NCBI GenBank assembly: GCA_965230795.1
Contig: OZ246020.1
Span: 1,674,001 to 1,738,000, forward strand
Length of the DNA stretch: 64,000 nucleotides
Source: PZPK01 sp965230795
GTDB lineage: Bacteria; Pseudomonadota; Gammaproteobacteria; Pseudomonadales; Oleiphilaceae
Direction of reading: 5' to 3'
In this document: in pieces, positions 38,502 to 47,823 of the stretch
How the letters are laid out: every line of letters starts with the position of its first letter
Numbering within the stretch: position 1 is the stretch's first letter
Made by a program: the position numbers and the translations under genes
Notes under the pieces: model-generated
The model's database searches: none
What the model was told of the DNA's origin: nothing
Seen by the model: the letters and a program-made list of their open reading frames with translations, nothing else

Positions 38502-40424
38502 TTACTGCGACTTGCGCACGCGCAAGTACCATTCTGCGAGCAGTCGGACCTGCTTCTCTGTATAGCCTCTGTCTATCATACGGGCCACAAAGTCTTCGTG
38601 CTTGCGCTTGTCTTCCTGAGACCCTTTGGCATTGAAGGAAATGACTGGTAACAGATCTTCAGTATTGGAGAACATTTTCTTCTCGATCACGCTACGCAGC
38701 TTCTCGTAGCTCAACCAGGAAGGATTCTGGCCATTATTGTTCGCACGGGCTCGTAACATAAAGTTGACGATTTCGTTGCGGAAGTCTTTGGGGTTGCTGA
38801 TACCAGCTGGTTTTTCAATCTTCTCCAGTTCGTCGTTGATCGCCTGTCGGTCAAAGATTTCACCGGTTTCAGGGTCGCGATATTCCTGATCCTGTATCCA
38901 GAAATCCGCGTAGGTAACATATCGATCGAAGATGTTTTGACCATACTCCGAATAGGATTCGAGATATGCGGTCTGGATTTCCTTGCCTATAAACTCCACA
39001 TAGTGCGGTGCCAAAAACTCCTTGATGAATCTCAGATATTTATCCGCGGCTTCTGCTGGGAACTGTTCCTGCTCGATCTGTTTCTCAAGCACATAAAGCA
39101 GATGCACCGGATTGGCGGCAACTTCAGACGTATCAAAGTTGAATACTTTAGACAGGATCTTGAAGGCGAAGCGGGTGGACAGACCGTCCATGCCTTCGTT
39201 AACACCGGCATTATCCTTGTATTCCTGTATCGATTTGGCTTTCGGATCTGTGTCTTTGATGTTCTGGCCGTCATAGACCCGCATTTTTGAATAGATGCTT
39301 GAATTTTCCGGCTCTACCAGGCGAGAGAGCACAGAGAATTGCGCCAGCATGTTAAGTGTGTCCGGTGCGCAGGGCGCTTCAGCCAAAGAGCTGTTTCGCA
39401 GCAGTTTCTGATAAATCTCGATTTCTTCGGTAACGCGCAGGCAATAGGGTACTTTGACAATGGAAATACGGTCCAGGAACGCTTCGTTGTTTTTGTTATT
39501 GCGAAAGCTTTGCCATTCTGACTCATTGGAGTGCGCCAGAATGATGCCCTCGAAAGGAATCGCACTCATCCCTTCGGTAGGATTGTAGTTACCTTCCTGT
39601 GTTGCTGTTAGCAGGGGATGAAGCACCTTGATTGGTGCTTTGAACATTTCCACAAATTCCAGCAAACCCTGGTTAGCGCGACACAGCCCACCGCTGAAAC
39701 TGTAAGCATCCGGATCATGCTGCGCATAGTCTTCCAGCATACGGATGTTGACCTTGCCTACCAGCGCTGATATGTCCTGATTGTTTTCGTCGCCAGGTTC
39801 CGTCTTGGCGATGGCGACCTGATCAAGAATGGACGGCCACAGCTTGACGATTTTGAATTTGCTGATGTCGCCGCCGTATTCATGCAGGCGTTTGACCGCC
39901 CAGGGTGACATAATTCCGTTCAGGTATCGGCTTGGAATCCCGTACTCTTCTTCCAGAATGCCGGCGTCTTCGCTGGCATTAAACAGGGCAAGAGGGCTTT
40001 CATTGACCGGTGAATCCTTGATGGCATAGAAAGGTACTTTCTGCATCAGGGCCTTGAGCTTTTCGGCCAGAGAAGATTTACCACCGCCTACAGGCCCCAA
40101 CAGGTAAAGGATCTGTTTCTTCTCTTCGAGCCCCTGTGCTGCATGTTTGAAGAAGGACACAATTTGCTCGACGCATTCCTCCATCCCATAGAACTCACTG
40201 AATTCTGGATAGCGTTTGATGATTTTGTTGGAAAAAATGCGGCTGAGGCGTGGATCTTTTGAGGTATCTACCAGCTCGGGCTCGCCGATGGCCAGTAGCA
40301 TGCGCTCTGCAGCGGTAGCATAAGCGCTGGGATCTTTCTTACAAATGTCGAGGTATTCTTCTAACGTAAACTCTTCCTGTTGAGTGGCTTCGTACCGTGA
40401 CTGATAGTGGCTGAAAATACTCAT
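38502..40424 (-). CDS. prkA: PrkA family serine protein kinase
   Basis: The 640-residue protein (E. coli YeaG 644) has an AAA-type N-terminal domain with Walker A LGPVGGGKSSLAEKL, the PrkA core including MSAIPFEGIILAHSNESEW, and the C-terminal kinase-like region. It is the first gene of prkA-yeaH-spoVR. The start has AGGGGGC upstream. I looked for the sigma-54 promoter known before E. coli yeaG and did not find a GG-N10-GC site here. Confidence 0.96.
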   Translation of the reverse strand: MSIFSHYQSRYEATQQEEFTLEEYLDICKKDPSAYATAAERMLLAIGEPELVDTSKDPRLSRIFSNKIIKRYPEFSEFYGMEECVEQIVSFFKHAAQGLEEKKQILYLLGPVGGGKSSLAEKLKALMQKVPFYAIKDSPVNESPLALFNASEDAGILEEEYGIPSRYLNGIMSPWAVKRLHEYGGDISKFKIVKLWPSILDQVAIAKTEPGDENNQDISALVGKVNIRMLEDYAQHDPDAYSFSGGLCRANQGLLEFVEMFKAPIKVLHPLLTATQEGNYNPTEGMSAIPFEGIILAHSNESEWQSFRNNKNNEAFLDRISIVKVPYCLRVTEEIEIYQKLLRNSSLAEAPCAPDTLNMLAQFSVLSRLVEPENSSIYSKMRVYDGQNIKDTDPKAKSIQEYKDNAGVNEGMDGLSTRFAFKILSKVFNFDTSEVAANPVHLLYVLEKQIEQEQFPAEAADKYLRFIKEFLAPHYVEFIGKEIQTAYLESYSEYGQNIFDRYVTYADFWIQDQEYRDPETGEIFDRQAINDELEKIEKPAGISNPKDFRNEIVNFMLRARANNNGQNPSWLSYEKLRSVIEKKMFSNTEDLLPVISFNAKGSQEDKRKHEDFVARMIDRGYTEKQVRLLAEWYLRVRKSQ

Positions 40425-40789
40425 GTCGCCCCCTGTTGAGCTAGTGTCATTTACGCGGCAGTGTTATTCCTAAATATGTTATCGGCAGATACTTTAATGA
40501 TTAAAATCCAAGTTACATAAGTGGGAAAAATCCCGTTTTGCTGTCTTTAAGCTTAGACCAAGTAGACCTCATATTCTGTCCCCGGTTCAAAAATAAATGA
40601 AATGTCACATTTGCTGACAGCCTGTCCACTATACGCACGATTTTACATTTTGGTCCAATGATTTTCGTTTCATGAAGGCCCGTTTTTATCGAAAGCTGCT
40701 ATGCTGAACAGGTAGTAAAAAATCGCGCCATAGCCCTTTCAGCCAGCGTGATACATAGCTTTTCAAAACAACATCAAAAACACCGTGGT
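40425..40789. other. Divergent intergenic region, prkA / yjbQ
   Basis: The 365 bases hold no convincing gene. Both prkA and yjbQ start outward from it, so it must carry two promoters; none is clear. It contains the inverted repeat TGTCA-N7-TGACA (40603-40619), a possible regulator site. Confidence 0.5.
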
Positions 40790-41209
40790 ATGTGGATACA
40801 AAAAGCAGTGAAAATTGAGCCCAAATCCCGAGGCTTCCATTTAGTAACGGATGAAATTCTGGCCCAGTTGCCAGAACTCAACACGATAGAACGGGGGCTG
40901 CTGCATTTGTTCGTTCAACACACCTCAGCATCGATTAGTATTAACGAAAATGCTGATCCTGCCGTCAGGCGGGACATGGAACGCCACTTCCTAAATTCTG
41001 TTCCCGACAATGCGCCTTATTACGAACATACATGTGAAGGTCCTGACGATATGCCTGCGCATATCAAGGCTGTTACGATCGGTTGCGAGGTGAACGTTCC
41101 GATAGCGAACGGCGGACTGGGCCTTGGAATCTGGCAGGGTATTTACCTGGGCGAACATCGTGTGGGCGCAGGTGCGCGATCCATCATGGCGACTATCCAG
41201 GGCGAGTAA
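40790..41209 (+). CDS. yjbQ: YjbQ family protein
   Basis: The 139-residue protein is very close in length and motifs to E. coli YjbQ (UPF0047): MWIQKAVKIEPKSRGFHLVT, LLHLFVQHTSASISINENAD and IWQGIYLGEHR. Weak thiamine phosphate synthase activity has been described for the family; the true role is unclear. I moved the start from 40748 to the ATG at 40790 because it matches the family N-terminus exactly, although the ribosome-binding site is poor. The EAL-domain gene follows after 15 bases. Confidence 0.93.
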   Translation: MWIQKAVKIEPKSRGFHLVTDEILAQLPELNTIERGLLHLFVQHTSASISINENADPAVRRDMERHFLNSVPDNAPYYEHTCEGPDDMPAHIKAVTIGCEVNVPIANGGLGLGIWQGIYLGEHRVGAGARSIMATIQGE

Positions 41210-41224
41210 GTAGATCTTTGCTAT

Positions 41225-43897
41225 ATGTTATTGAACTCTCCAAACAAGTACACAAAGAATACTGAAATCGCTGACTTGCGGTCCGCTTCTGTTGCCAGTC
41301 TTATTCCCGGCATAGAATGGCGCCCGCCAGTGTTGGTGGTGTTAGCGTGCTGCCTTCTGATATTTCTGTCTGTTCCGCAAACTACTTGGGCCTCGTTGGC
41401 AACTTTTCAGGGCAAGACTCTTGAGCTTGGCTCTGGCGCTTCCATTCTTCGGGATCCAGACGCCAGCTTGAATATTGGTGACATATTGCTGGACCGCGAT
41501 CTGGGCAAGGCAGATGGATCCTTGAACTGGTACACCAATACGCAAAACGTGCCCAACTTCGGCTATACCGAGGAGGCGATCTGGATTCGGCAGGATATTC
41601 GTAATGGCGTGCCTCGTAACGCTGATTTAGTCGTCGTGATCAGTTATCCATTGCTGGATGAAGTGGAGTTTTATCTGGAGTCCGATGGTAAATTGGTACA
41701 TCGCGCGTTGACGGGGGACAATCATCCGTACAATTCCCGAGAAATTCAGCATCGCAATTTCCTGTTTCCCATACAGCTGGAACCCAACCAGCAAGTGACC
41801 ATCTATTTCAGAATCCAGTCTCAGGGTTCCATGCAGATTCCCATGTCTCTGTGGGATCGTAGCGACTATCTATTGTTTGATCAGAAAGAATTAGCGCTCA
41901 AACACCTTTACTACGGCATGATGATTGTGATGGTGCTTTACAACCTGTTTGTCTTTCTCTCGGTGCGAGAACGGGCTTATCTTTACTACGTTGGCTTTGT
42001 CACCAGTTTTGCTGCCATGCAGGCCGCCATGCATGGTGTCGTGAACCAGTTTTTCTTTCCGGGAAATCCGCAGCTACACCAGCTGAGTGTGCTGTTTCTG
42101 GTGCCGTCGACCATGTTGTTTTCCTGTCTGTTCGCGCTTTCGTTTCTGAATCTGAAACAGGTCGCCCCCTGGTTGCATCGACTGATTGCCTGGGTCACCG
42201 TAGGAGCACTGTTATGTGTGTTGGGCGCTTTCGTATTGCCTTATCGCTGGTCAACACAAATTTCGGTTTTGCTGGTAGTAGCGGCGAGCGTATTGATGAT
42301 TATTTCCGGGCCCATCGCCTGGAAACGAGGCCAGGGTTCTGCCCGTTATTTCACGGGTGCCTGGTTTATTCTGCTTATTGGTACTACCAGCACAGCGCTG
42401 AGCAAATTCGGTGTGTTGCCGAGCAATGTGTTTACCGAGTATGGATTGATCTTCGGTTCAGCTCTTGAGGCTGTGCTGTTGAGCTTTGCGTTGGCCGATC
42501 GCTTGAACATGGAAAAAGAAGCCCGCTTCCGCGCGCAGCAGAACGAACTGCAACAGGCACGTCAGCGCGCAGAAGCCGAGGAGAAGTTACGTTTCCAGTC
42601 AACTCATGACAGCCTGACGGCTTTACCGAATAAAACGCCTTTGTTTGAGCGTATCGAAAAAGTAATCGCCAACAAGGAGATCTCACGATTCGTCCTGATC
42701 AAGGTGTCGATGGGGCGCTTTGACGAAATATCCAAAACGCTTGGGCAGCATGCTTCGGAGCTGGTACTCAAAGCATTTGCTGAACGATTGAGCTTTCAGG
42801 TGAACTCGATTGACTCCGCGATTCCTATCACCGAGCACAATTCGGTGGCACACTTCGATCATCTGGTGTTTTCCTTTGTTCTCGACGCCGACAAAGTCGC
42901 CAACCTGGATTCTCTGCTTCGGGACATTAAGCAGGGGCTGTCGGAGTCCATTGAATTTCGTGAAATGTGTATTGATCCCGGGTTGGTAATGGGCGCTTCC
43001 ATTTATCCGGATCACAGCCGTGAAGCGATCGAGCTGTTCAAGCAGGCGCAGATTGCCATGGAAATTTCCCATGGTCGCGATGATATCTACGATCATGCGC
43101 TCAATCCCTACAGCGAACGTCGTTTGACGCTGATGGGAGAACTGAAGAATGCAATTGAGCAAAACCATCTGAGCCTGCATTTTCAACCTCAGCTCGATAT
43201 TCGCAGTGGAAAAGTGGTAGGAGCTGAAGCACTGGTGAGATGGAATCATCCCATATACGGTTCGATTCCTCCGATGGAATTCATTCCCCATGCAGAGCAA
43301 GCGGGTCTGATAAAACCCCTGACTTACTGGGTCTTCGACAATGCCTTATTTGCCTGTCGGCAGTTGATCGAATCAGGCAACGAAATGGATATCTCCATCA
43401 ACATATCGGCCGCGAACCTGCATGAGACCAACATTGTCAAAAACATCCGGGCCTTGTTGTTCAAGCACCAGGTGGCGCCTGAGCGGCTGAAGATTGAAAT
43501 TACTGAAACCGCGATGATGATTAATCCCGAGAACGCCCTGCGTGTACTCACGCAGCTGAGCCAGATCGGTATCAAGATCGCCATCGATGATTTTGGAACC
43601 GGCCATTCCTCGCTGAGTTACATCAAACAGTTGCCTGCCAACGAGATCAAGATTGATCGTTCCTTTGTTAGCGATATGGGCGAGAATGCGGACGACGAAG
43701 TCATTGTCAGCACCACCATCAATATGTGCCATAATCTCGGTTATTCGGTGGTGGCTGAGGGTATCGAGAACCAGATCACTCTGACCAAGCTTGAGGCCCT
43801 CAATTGTGATGTTGCCCAGGGTTACTACCATTGCCGACCGCTAGCCTTTGATGACTTCCGCGAATGGCTTGATCAAAGCCAGGGTTCCGTCGCCTGA
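41225..43897 (+). CDS. 7TMR-DISM sensor with degenerate GGDEF and EAL domains
   Basis: The 890-residue protein has a hydrophobic signal or anchor (about 34-56), a periplasmic 7TMR-DISM extracellular domain (about 60-210), seven predicted membrane helices (about 225-435), a short coiled coil (EARFRAQQNELQQARQRAEA), a GGDEF-like domain whose signature is replaced by HFDHLVFSF, and an EAL domain with EALVRW, ITETAMM, IDDFGTGHSSLSY and EGIEN. It is predicted to hydrolyse cyclic di-GMP in response to an external ligand, with the GGDEF part non-catalytic. The long N-terminus before the signal makes the start uncertain. Confidence 0.92.
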   Translation: MLLNSPNKYTKNTEIADLRSASVASLIPGIEWRPPVLVVLACCLLIFLSVPQTTWASLATFQGKTLELGSGASILRDPDASLNIGDILLDRDLGKADGSLNWYTNTQNVPNFGYTEEAIWIRQDIRNGVPRNADLVVVISYPLLDEVEFYLESDGKLVHRALTGDNHPYNSREIQHRNFLFPIQLEPNQQVTIYFRIQSQGSMQIPMSLWDRSDYLLFDQKELALKHLYYGMMIVMVLYNLFVFLSVRERAYLYYVGFVTSFAAMQAAMHGVVNQFFFPGNPQLHQLSVLFLVPSTMLFSCLFALSFLNLKQVAPWLHRLIAWVTVGALLCVLGAFVLPYRWSTQISVLLVVAASVLMIISGPIAWKRGQGSARYFTGAWFILLIGTTSTALSKFGVLPSNVFTEYGLIFGSALEAVLLSFALADRLNMEKEARFRAQQNELQQARQRAEAEEKLRFQSTHDSLTALPNKTPLFERIEKVIANKEISRFVLIKVSMGRFDEISKTLGQHASELVLKAFAERLSFQVNSIDSAIPITEHNSVAHFDHLVFSFVLDADKVANLDSLLRDIKQGLSESIEFREMCIDPGLVMGASIYPDHSREAIELFKQAQIAMEISHGRDDIYDHALNPYSERRLTLMGELKNAIEQNHLSLHFQPQLDIRSGKVVGAEALVRWNHPIYGSIPPMEFIPHAEQAGLIKPLTYWVFDNALFACRQLIESGNEMDISINISAANLHETNIVKNIRALLFKHQVAPERLKIEITETAMMINPENALRVLTQLSQIGIKIAIDDFGTGHSSLSYIKQLPANEIKIDRSFVSDMGENADDEVIVSTTINMCHNLGYSVVAEGIENQITLTKLEALNCDVAQGYYHCRPLAFDDFREWLDQSQGSVA

Positions 43898-43916
43898 TTG
43901 GCAGTGAATCCCGAGT

Positions 43917-45743
43917 CTATTCCCCAATAAATCCGCCTGATTGACGCTGCCACAACTGCGCGTACAGACCGCCCTGGGCAATCAGCTCATCATGGTTGCC
44001 CTGTTCCACAATATTACCTTCATCAATGACGACCAAACGATCCATCGCGGCAATTGTTGAGAGACGGTGAGCAATTGCGATAACTGTTTTGCCTTCCATG
44101 AGCTTGTTCAGGCTGGTCTGAATGGCAGCTTCGACTTCTGAATCCAGGGCCGAAGTGGCTTCATCCAGCACCAGAATAGGGGCGTCTTTCAACAGCACGC
44201 GAGCGATGGCAATACGCTGGCGCTGACCTCCCGAGAGCTTGACGCCGCGCTCGCCAACCTGAGCATCGTATGCGGTATTGCCTTTGGCGTCGGACAGCGT
44301 CTGAATAAATTCATGGGCCTCGGCCTTGACTGCGGCACTAATCAGCTCCTGTTCCGACGCCGTCGGGTTGCCATACAGAATATTGTCACGCACTGAACGA
44401 TGCAGCAAAGAGGTATCTTGCGTGACCACACCAATATTGGCACGCAAACTGTCCTGGGTGACCCGAGAGATATCCTGGTCATCAATGCGAATCTGCCCGC
44501 CTTCCAGTTCATGAAAGCGCAGCAGTAGATTGACCAGGGTAGATTTACCGGCTCCCGAGCGACCCACAATCCCGAGTTTTTCTCCGGGTTTCAGGCACAG
44601 TGACAGGTCATCAATGACACCCGATCCTTTGCCGTAATGGAAGCGAATATGGTCAAACTCAATCTTGCCCTGGCTGACCTGAATGGGTTTGGCGTTCGGA
44701 ATATCCAGCACTTCCTGAGGTTTAGACAACGTATTGATTCCGTCCTGAACCGCGCCAATATTCTCAAACAGGCTGGACACCTCCCACATGATCCACTGCG
44801 ACATGCCATTGAGCCTGAGCGCCAGACCAATAGCGACAGCAATAGCCCCCGTGCTCACTGCACCATCTGACCACAGCCAAATGGACAGGAAGGAAATAGA
44901 AAATATCAGCAATGAATTCAAGGCCCAGACGGTGACATTCAGTTTGGTCACCAGGCGCATTTGCGGGTGTACGGTTTGCAGGAAACCATCCATGTGCTCG
45001 CGGGCGTAGTCGGACTCGCGTTTGGCATGGGAAAACAGTTTGACGGTCATGATGTTGGTGTAGGTGTCGACAACACCGCCGGTCATCGTAGATCGCGCAT
45101 CCGCCTGTTTCGCCGAGATTTGACGTAGCCGGGGAATAAAATAGTGCAGGGTGAAACCATAGCCAATCAGCCAGATCAGCAATGGGGTGGTTAATCTCAG
45201 ATCGGATGCAGCAATCACCAGAATCATGCCGATGAAATACACCACAATGAATAGCAGCACGTCGAGCAGCTTCATCACCGCTTCGCGCACTGACAAGGCC
45301 GTCTGCATGACTTTTGTGGCAATGCGTCCGGCAAATTCATTCTGATAGAAAGACAGGCTTTGGCCCAGCAGATAACGATGCGCCTGCCAACGAATGCGCA
45401 TGGGGTAATTGCCCAGCAATGCCTGATGAATGACGGTCGAATGCAACAGAACCGTCAGCGGTAAACCGAAGAGAATCAGCGCCCCCAGCATGATCAGAGT
45501 GTTGCCCTCATCCTCCCAGAGAGACTGAGGGTCCTTGGTGGCCAGCCAATCCACCAGTTGACCCAGAAAGCCAAATAGCGTCACTTCCATGACCGCAATA
45601 GCCGCGGTCAGAATGGACATCAGAATCAGATGGGGTTCCACTCCGCGCGTGTAATGCAAACAAAAATTTTTTAGTCCTTCCGGTGGCTGTTCCGGGGCTT
45701 GGGGAGGGAAGGGCGCGATAAGTTTCTCGAAAAATTGGAACAT
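43917..45743 (-). CDS. ABC exporter, fused permease and ATPase
   Basis: The 608-residue protein has an N-terminal six-helix exporter domain (about 40-320) and an ATPase with GRSGAGKSTLVNLLLRF, signature KLSGGQRQRIAIAR and Walker B APILVLDEATSALDS. It resembles MsbA/MdlB-like exporters of lipids, peptides or drugs; the substrate cannot be told. It is convergent with the EAL gene (19-base gap) and divergent from the Hpt gene. Confidence 0.94.
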   Translation of the reverse strand: MFQFFEKLIAPFPPQAPEQPPEGLKNFCLHYTRGVEPHLILMSILTAAIAVMEVTLFGFLGQLVDWLATKDPQSLWEDEGNTLIMLGALILFGLPLTVLLHSTVIHQALLGNYPMRIRWQAHRYLLGQSLSFYQNEFAGRIATKVMQTALSVREAVMKLLDVLLFIVVYFIGMILVIAASDLRLTTPLLIWLIGYGFTLHYFIPRLRQISAKQADARSTMTGGVVDTYTNIMTVKLFSHAKRESDYAREHMDGFLQTVHPQMRLVTKLNVTVWALNSLLIFSISFLSIWLWSDGAVSTGAIAVAIGLALRLNGMSQWIMWEVSSLFENIGAVQDGINTLSKPQEVLDIPNAKPIQVSQGKIEFDHIRFHYGKGSGVIDDLSLCLKPGEKLGIVGRSGAGKSTLVNLLLRFHELEGGQIRIDDQDISRVTQDSLRANIGVVTQDTSLLHRSVRDNILYGNPTASEQELISAAVKAEAHEFIQTLSDAKGNTAYDAQVGERGVKLSGGQRQRIAIARVLLKDAPILVLDEATSALDSEVEAAIQTSLNKLMEGKTVIAIAHRLSTIAAMDRLVVIDEGNIVEQGNHDELIAQGGLYAQLWQRQSGGFIGE

Positions 45744-45963
45744 AAAAGCTGATTGAGTATCCGTGTGCGAATGCGGCGAGAAAGACGCCAGGGCTTCGTC
45801 GTGATTATTGCACAGCTTGTGCGGAATTCTGCTAGTCTAATAGTTCAATGTCAGTCCCGGCTGTATTGGATACCGGTGTGTCATGCTATGCAGATACTGG
45901 ACGCCGATTCTAGCATGCCCGGGTCTTAAATGGATGGCCAATACAGACAGCCGGAGCATGAAT

Positions 45964-46332
45964 ATGAGCCAATCGAATTTCGATGACAGCGCACGCACAC
46001 CTCTGGACATGGACAGGCTCAACGAGAGCTTTATGCAGAACCGGGATATCGTAAAAACCATTCTGTCTGCCTTCAAAGACAGCTTTGGTGACTTTGAGTC
46101 CCAGTTTCGTGACGCGGAAAAGCAGGGAGACTACGAAACCATGTCTCGTCTTGCTCATTCGCTGAAAGGCAGTGCAGGTAACATTCGCGCGTCCCAGGTG
46201 GCAGGTCAGGCGGCAGAGCTGCAGCATCAGATCGATGACCAGGCTGACTATGCTGAGATAACCGGTTCGTTCGATGATCTGCTCGATAGCCTGGACGAAC
46301 TCAATAGCTATATCGACGAGTTTTTATCCTGA
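45964..46332 (+). CDS. Stand-alone Hpt phosphotransfer protein
   Basis: The 122-residue protein is a histidine phosphotransfer domain with His65 in LAHSLKGSAGNIRA. I selected the ATG at 45964 because CGGAG (45952-45956) lies 7 bases upstream; in-frame ATGs at 45934 and 45958 are possible. Hpt proteins shuttle phosphate between a hybrid kinase and a response regulator, but no hybrid kinase is adjacent, so its partners are elsewhere. The YihY gene follows after 41 bases. Confidence 0.9.
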   Translation: MSQSNFDDSARTPLDMDRLNESFMQNRDIVKTILSAFKDSFGDFESQFRDAEKQGDYETMSRLAHSLKGSAGNIRASQVAGQAAELQHQIDDQADYAEITGSFDDLLDSLDELNSYIDEFLS

Positions 46333-46373
46333 ACTCATTACCAGATCATTGCGAATATGGGTAAGCCCTTACC

Positions 46374-47723
46374 ATGACAAGTAACTTGCAAGTCTGGCGA
46401 CAGTCTTTCGAAGACTGGCTGCTACTCGAACCTAAAGTTCCGCTTCATCCCGTTGAAAGTTTTGTTCGCCGCACGCTGCGCATTCTATTTGCGGTGGTCC
46501 GCGATATTATAAATGGCCAGTTAACACTCCATGCCATGAGTCTGGTATACACCACCATGCTCTCGGTAGTGCCACTATTAGCCTTGAGCTTTTCGGTTCT
46601 CAAGGCTTTTAATGTCCAGGACAAGTTTACCCCCATGCTTTACAGCTTCTTTGAGCCCATGGGTGAAAAAGGGCTGGAAATTCACAACGCCGTGCTCGAT
46701 TTTGTCGAGAATATCAAGGTAGGCGTATTGGGAATGGTGGGTTTTCTGCTGCTGTTTTACACCGTCATTTCCCTGGTACAGAAGATCGAGAAGGCCTTCA
46801 ATACCATCTGGTATGCGCCGGATCTGCGTTCCCTGAGTCAGCGCTTCTCCAACTATCTAAGTGTGATTCTGGTAGGCCCTGTGCTGGTGGTATCGGCGCT
46901 CAGTGTCACCGCCTCGACCATGAATTCCGAGCTGGTGAAAGGTCTGATGGCCATTGAACCTTTTGGTACCCTGATACTGATGTTCACCAAACTGATGCCA
47001 TTCCTGATGGTGATCTGTGCATTTACTTTCTTCTATGTATTGATGCCGAACACCCGCGTACGCTTTGGCAGTGCCCTCGTCGGCGGTGTGGTCGCCGGGG
47101 TGACCTGGCAATTGACCAGCCTGGGTTTTACGTCTTTTGTGGTGAGTTCCGCCAAGTATGACGCCATCTATTCAGGCTTTGCGGTGGGCATTTTGTTGCT
47201 GATCTGGTTGTATGTGAATTGGTTGATTTTGTTGTTGGGCTCGACCATTGCTTTCTACCACCAACACGGCAACCACATTACCAAAACCACGCGACTCGAA
47301 GCCTCGGCAGAGCTGATTGAAAAAGCCGGGCTTGGGATCATGTTGCAGATCGCCCAGCAGTATGAAAAGGGTGATCATCCGATTACACATAATGAAGTGG
47401 AACGACTCAACTTCATTCCCGCCATCCTTACCCGACGCATTGTCGATCGCCTTATCAAACATGGTTTGCTCCTGGTGGTGGGCGAAAAATCCGATCAGCT
47501 CGCGCCGGGGCGCAGTACCGATCAGATTAGCGTTGCAGACGTCTACAAAACCCTACGTCAGGATGACTGTCACTTACTGGAGTTTGTTAACGCACCGGAC
47601 TCCATTGATCGCTTGATTGAGACCCTGCATGAGGATGTTGGCGCGCGACTGGCGGACATATCCTTACGTGATTTAATGCAGACACAACAAAGCGAAACGC
47701 CTTTGTCATCCGGGGCCGTTTAG
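46374..47723 (+). CDS. YihY/BrkB family inner-membrane protein
   Basis: The 449-residue protein has an N-terminal six-helix YihY domain (about 55-290; TTMLSVVPLLALSFSVLKAF, then FYTVISLVQKIEKAFNTIWY) and a cytoplasmic winged-helix-like C-terminal domain (about 300-440). The family was once called ribonuclease BN in error; RNase BN is in fact RNase Z. Transport or envelope functions have been suggested but none is established. A strong terminator follows. Confidence 0.92.
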   Translation: MTSNLQVWRQSFEDWLLLEPKVPLHPVESFVRRTLRILFAVVRDIINGQLTLHAMSLVYTTMLSVVPLLALSFSVLKAFNVQDKFTPMLYSFFEPMGEKGLEIHNAVLDFVENIKVGVLGMVGFLLLFYTVISLVQKIEKAFNTIWYAPDLRSLSQRFSNYLSVILVGPVLVVSALSVTASTMNSELVKGLMAIEPFGTLILMFTKLMPFLMVICAFTFFYVLMPNTRVRFGSALVGGVVAGVTWQLTSLGFTSFVVSSAKYDAIYSGFAVGILLLIWLYVNWLILLLGSTIAFYHQHGNHITKTTRLEASAELIEKAGLGIMLQIAQQYEKGDHPITHNEVERLNFIPAILTRRIVDRLIKHGLLLVVGEKSDQLAPGRSTDQISVADVYKTLRQDDCHLLEFVNAPDSIDRLIETLHEDVGARLADISLRDLMQTQQSETPLSSGAV

Positions 47724-47747
47724 ACTGGACTATGCTTAAAGCAGGAG

Positions 47748-47786
47748 ATGGGACAGAGACAATCTGTTCCATGCCTTTTTTATTTT
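47748..47786 (+). terminator. Intrinsic terminator after the YihY gene
   Basis: ATGGGACAGA (47748-47757) pairs with TCTGTTCCAT (47763-47772), 10 pairs with one G-T, around a 5-base loop. GCC, TTTTTT and ATTTT follow. It separates the Hpt-YihY pair from the TraF-like gene. Confidence 0.8.
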
Positions 47787-47823
47787 AAAGACGCTTCAAG
47801 GAATGCTCACACAGGGGATAAGC

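Noticed and set aside
40425..40600. A sigma-54 promoter before prkA
   Set aside because: I looked for GG-N10-GC on the minus strand and found only near misses with 9-base spacing.
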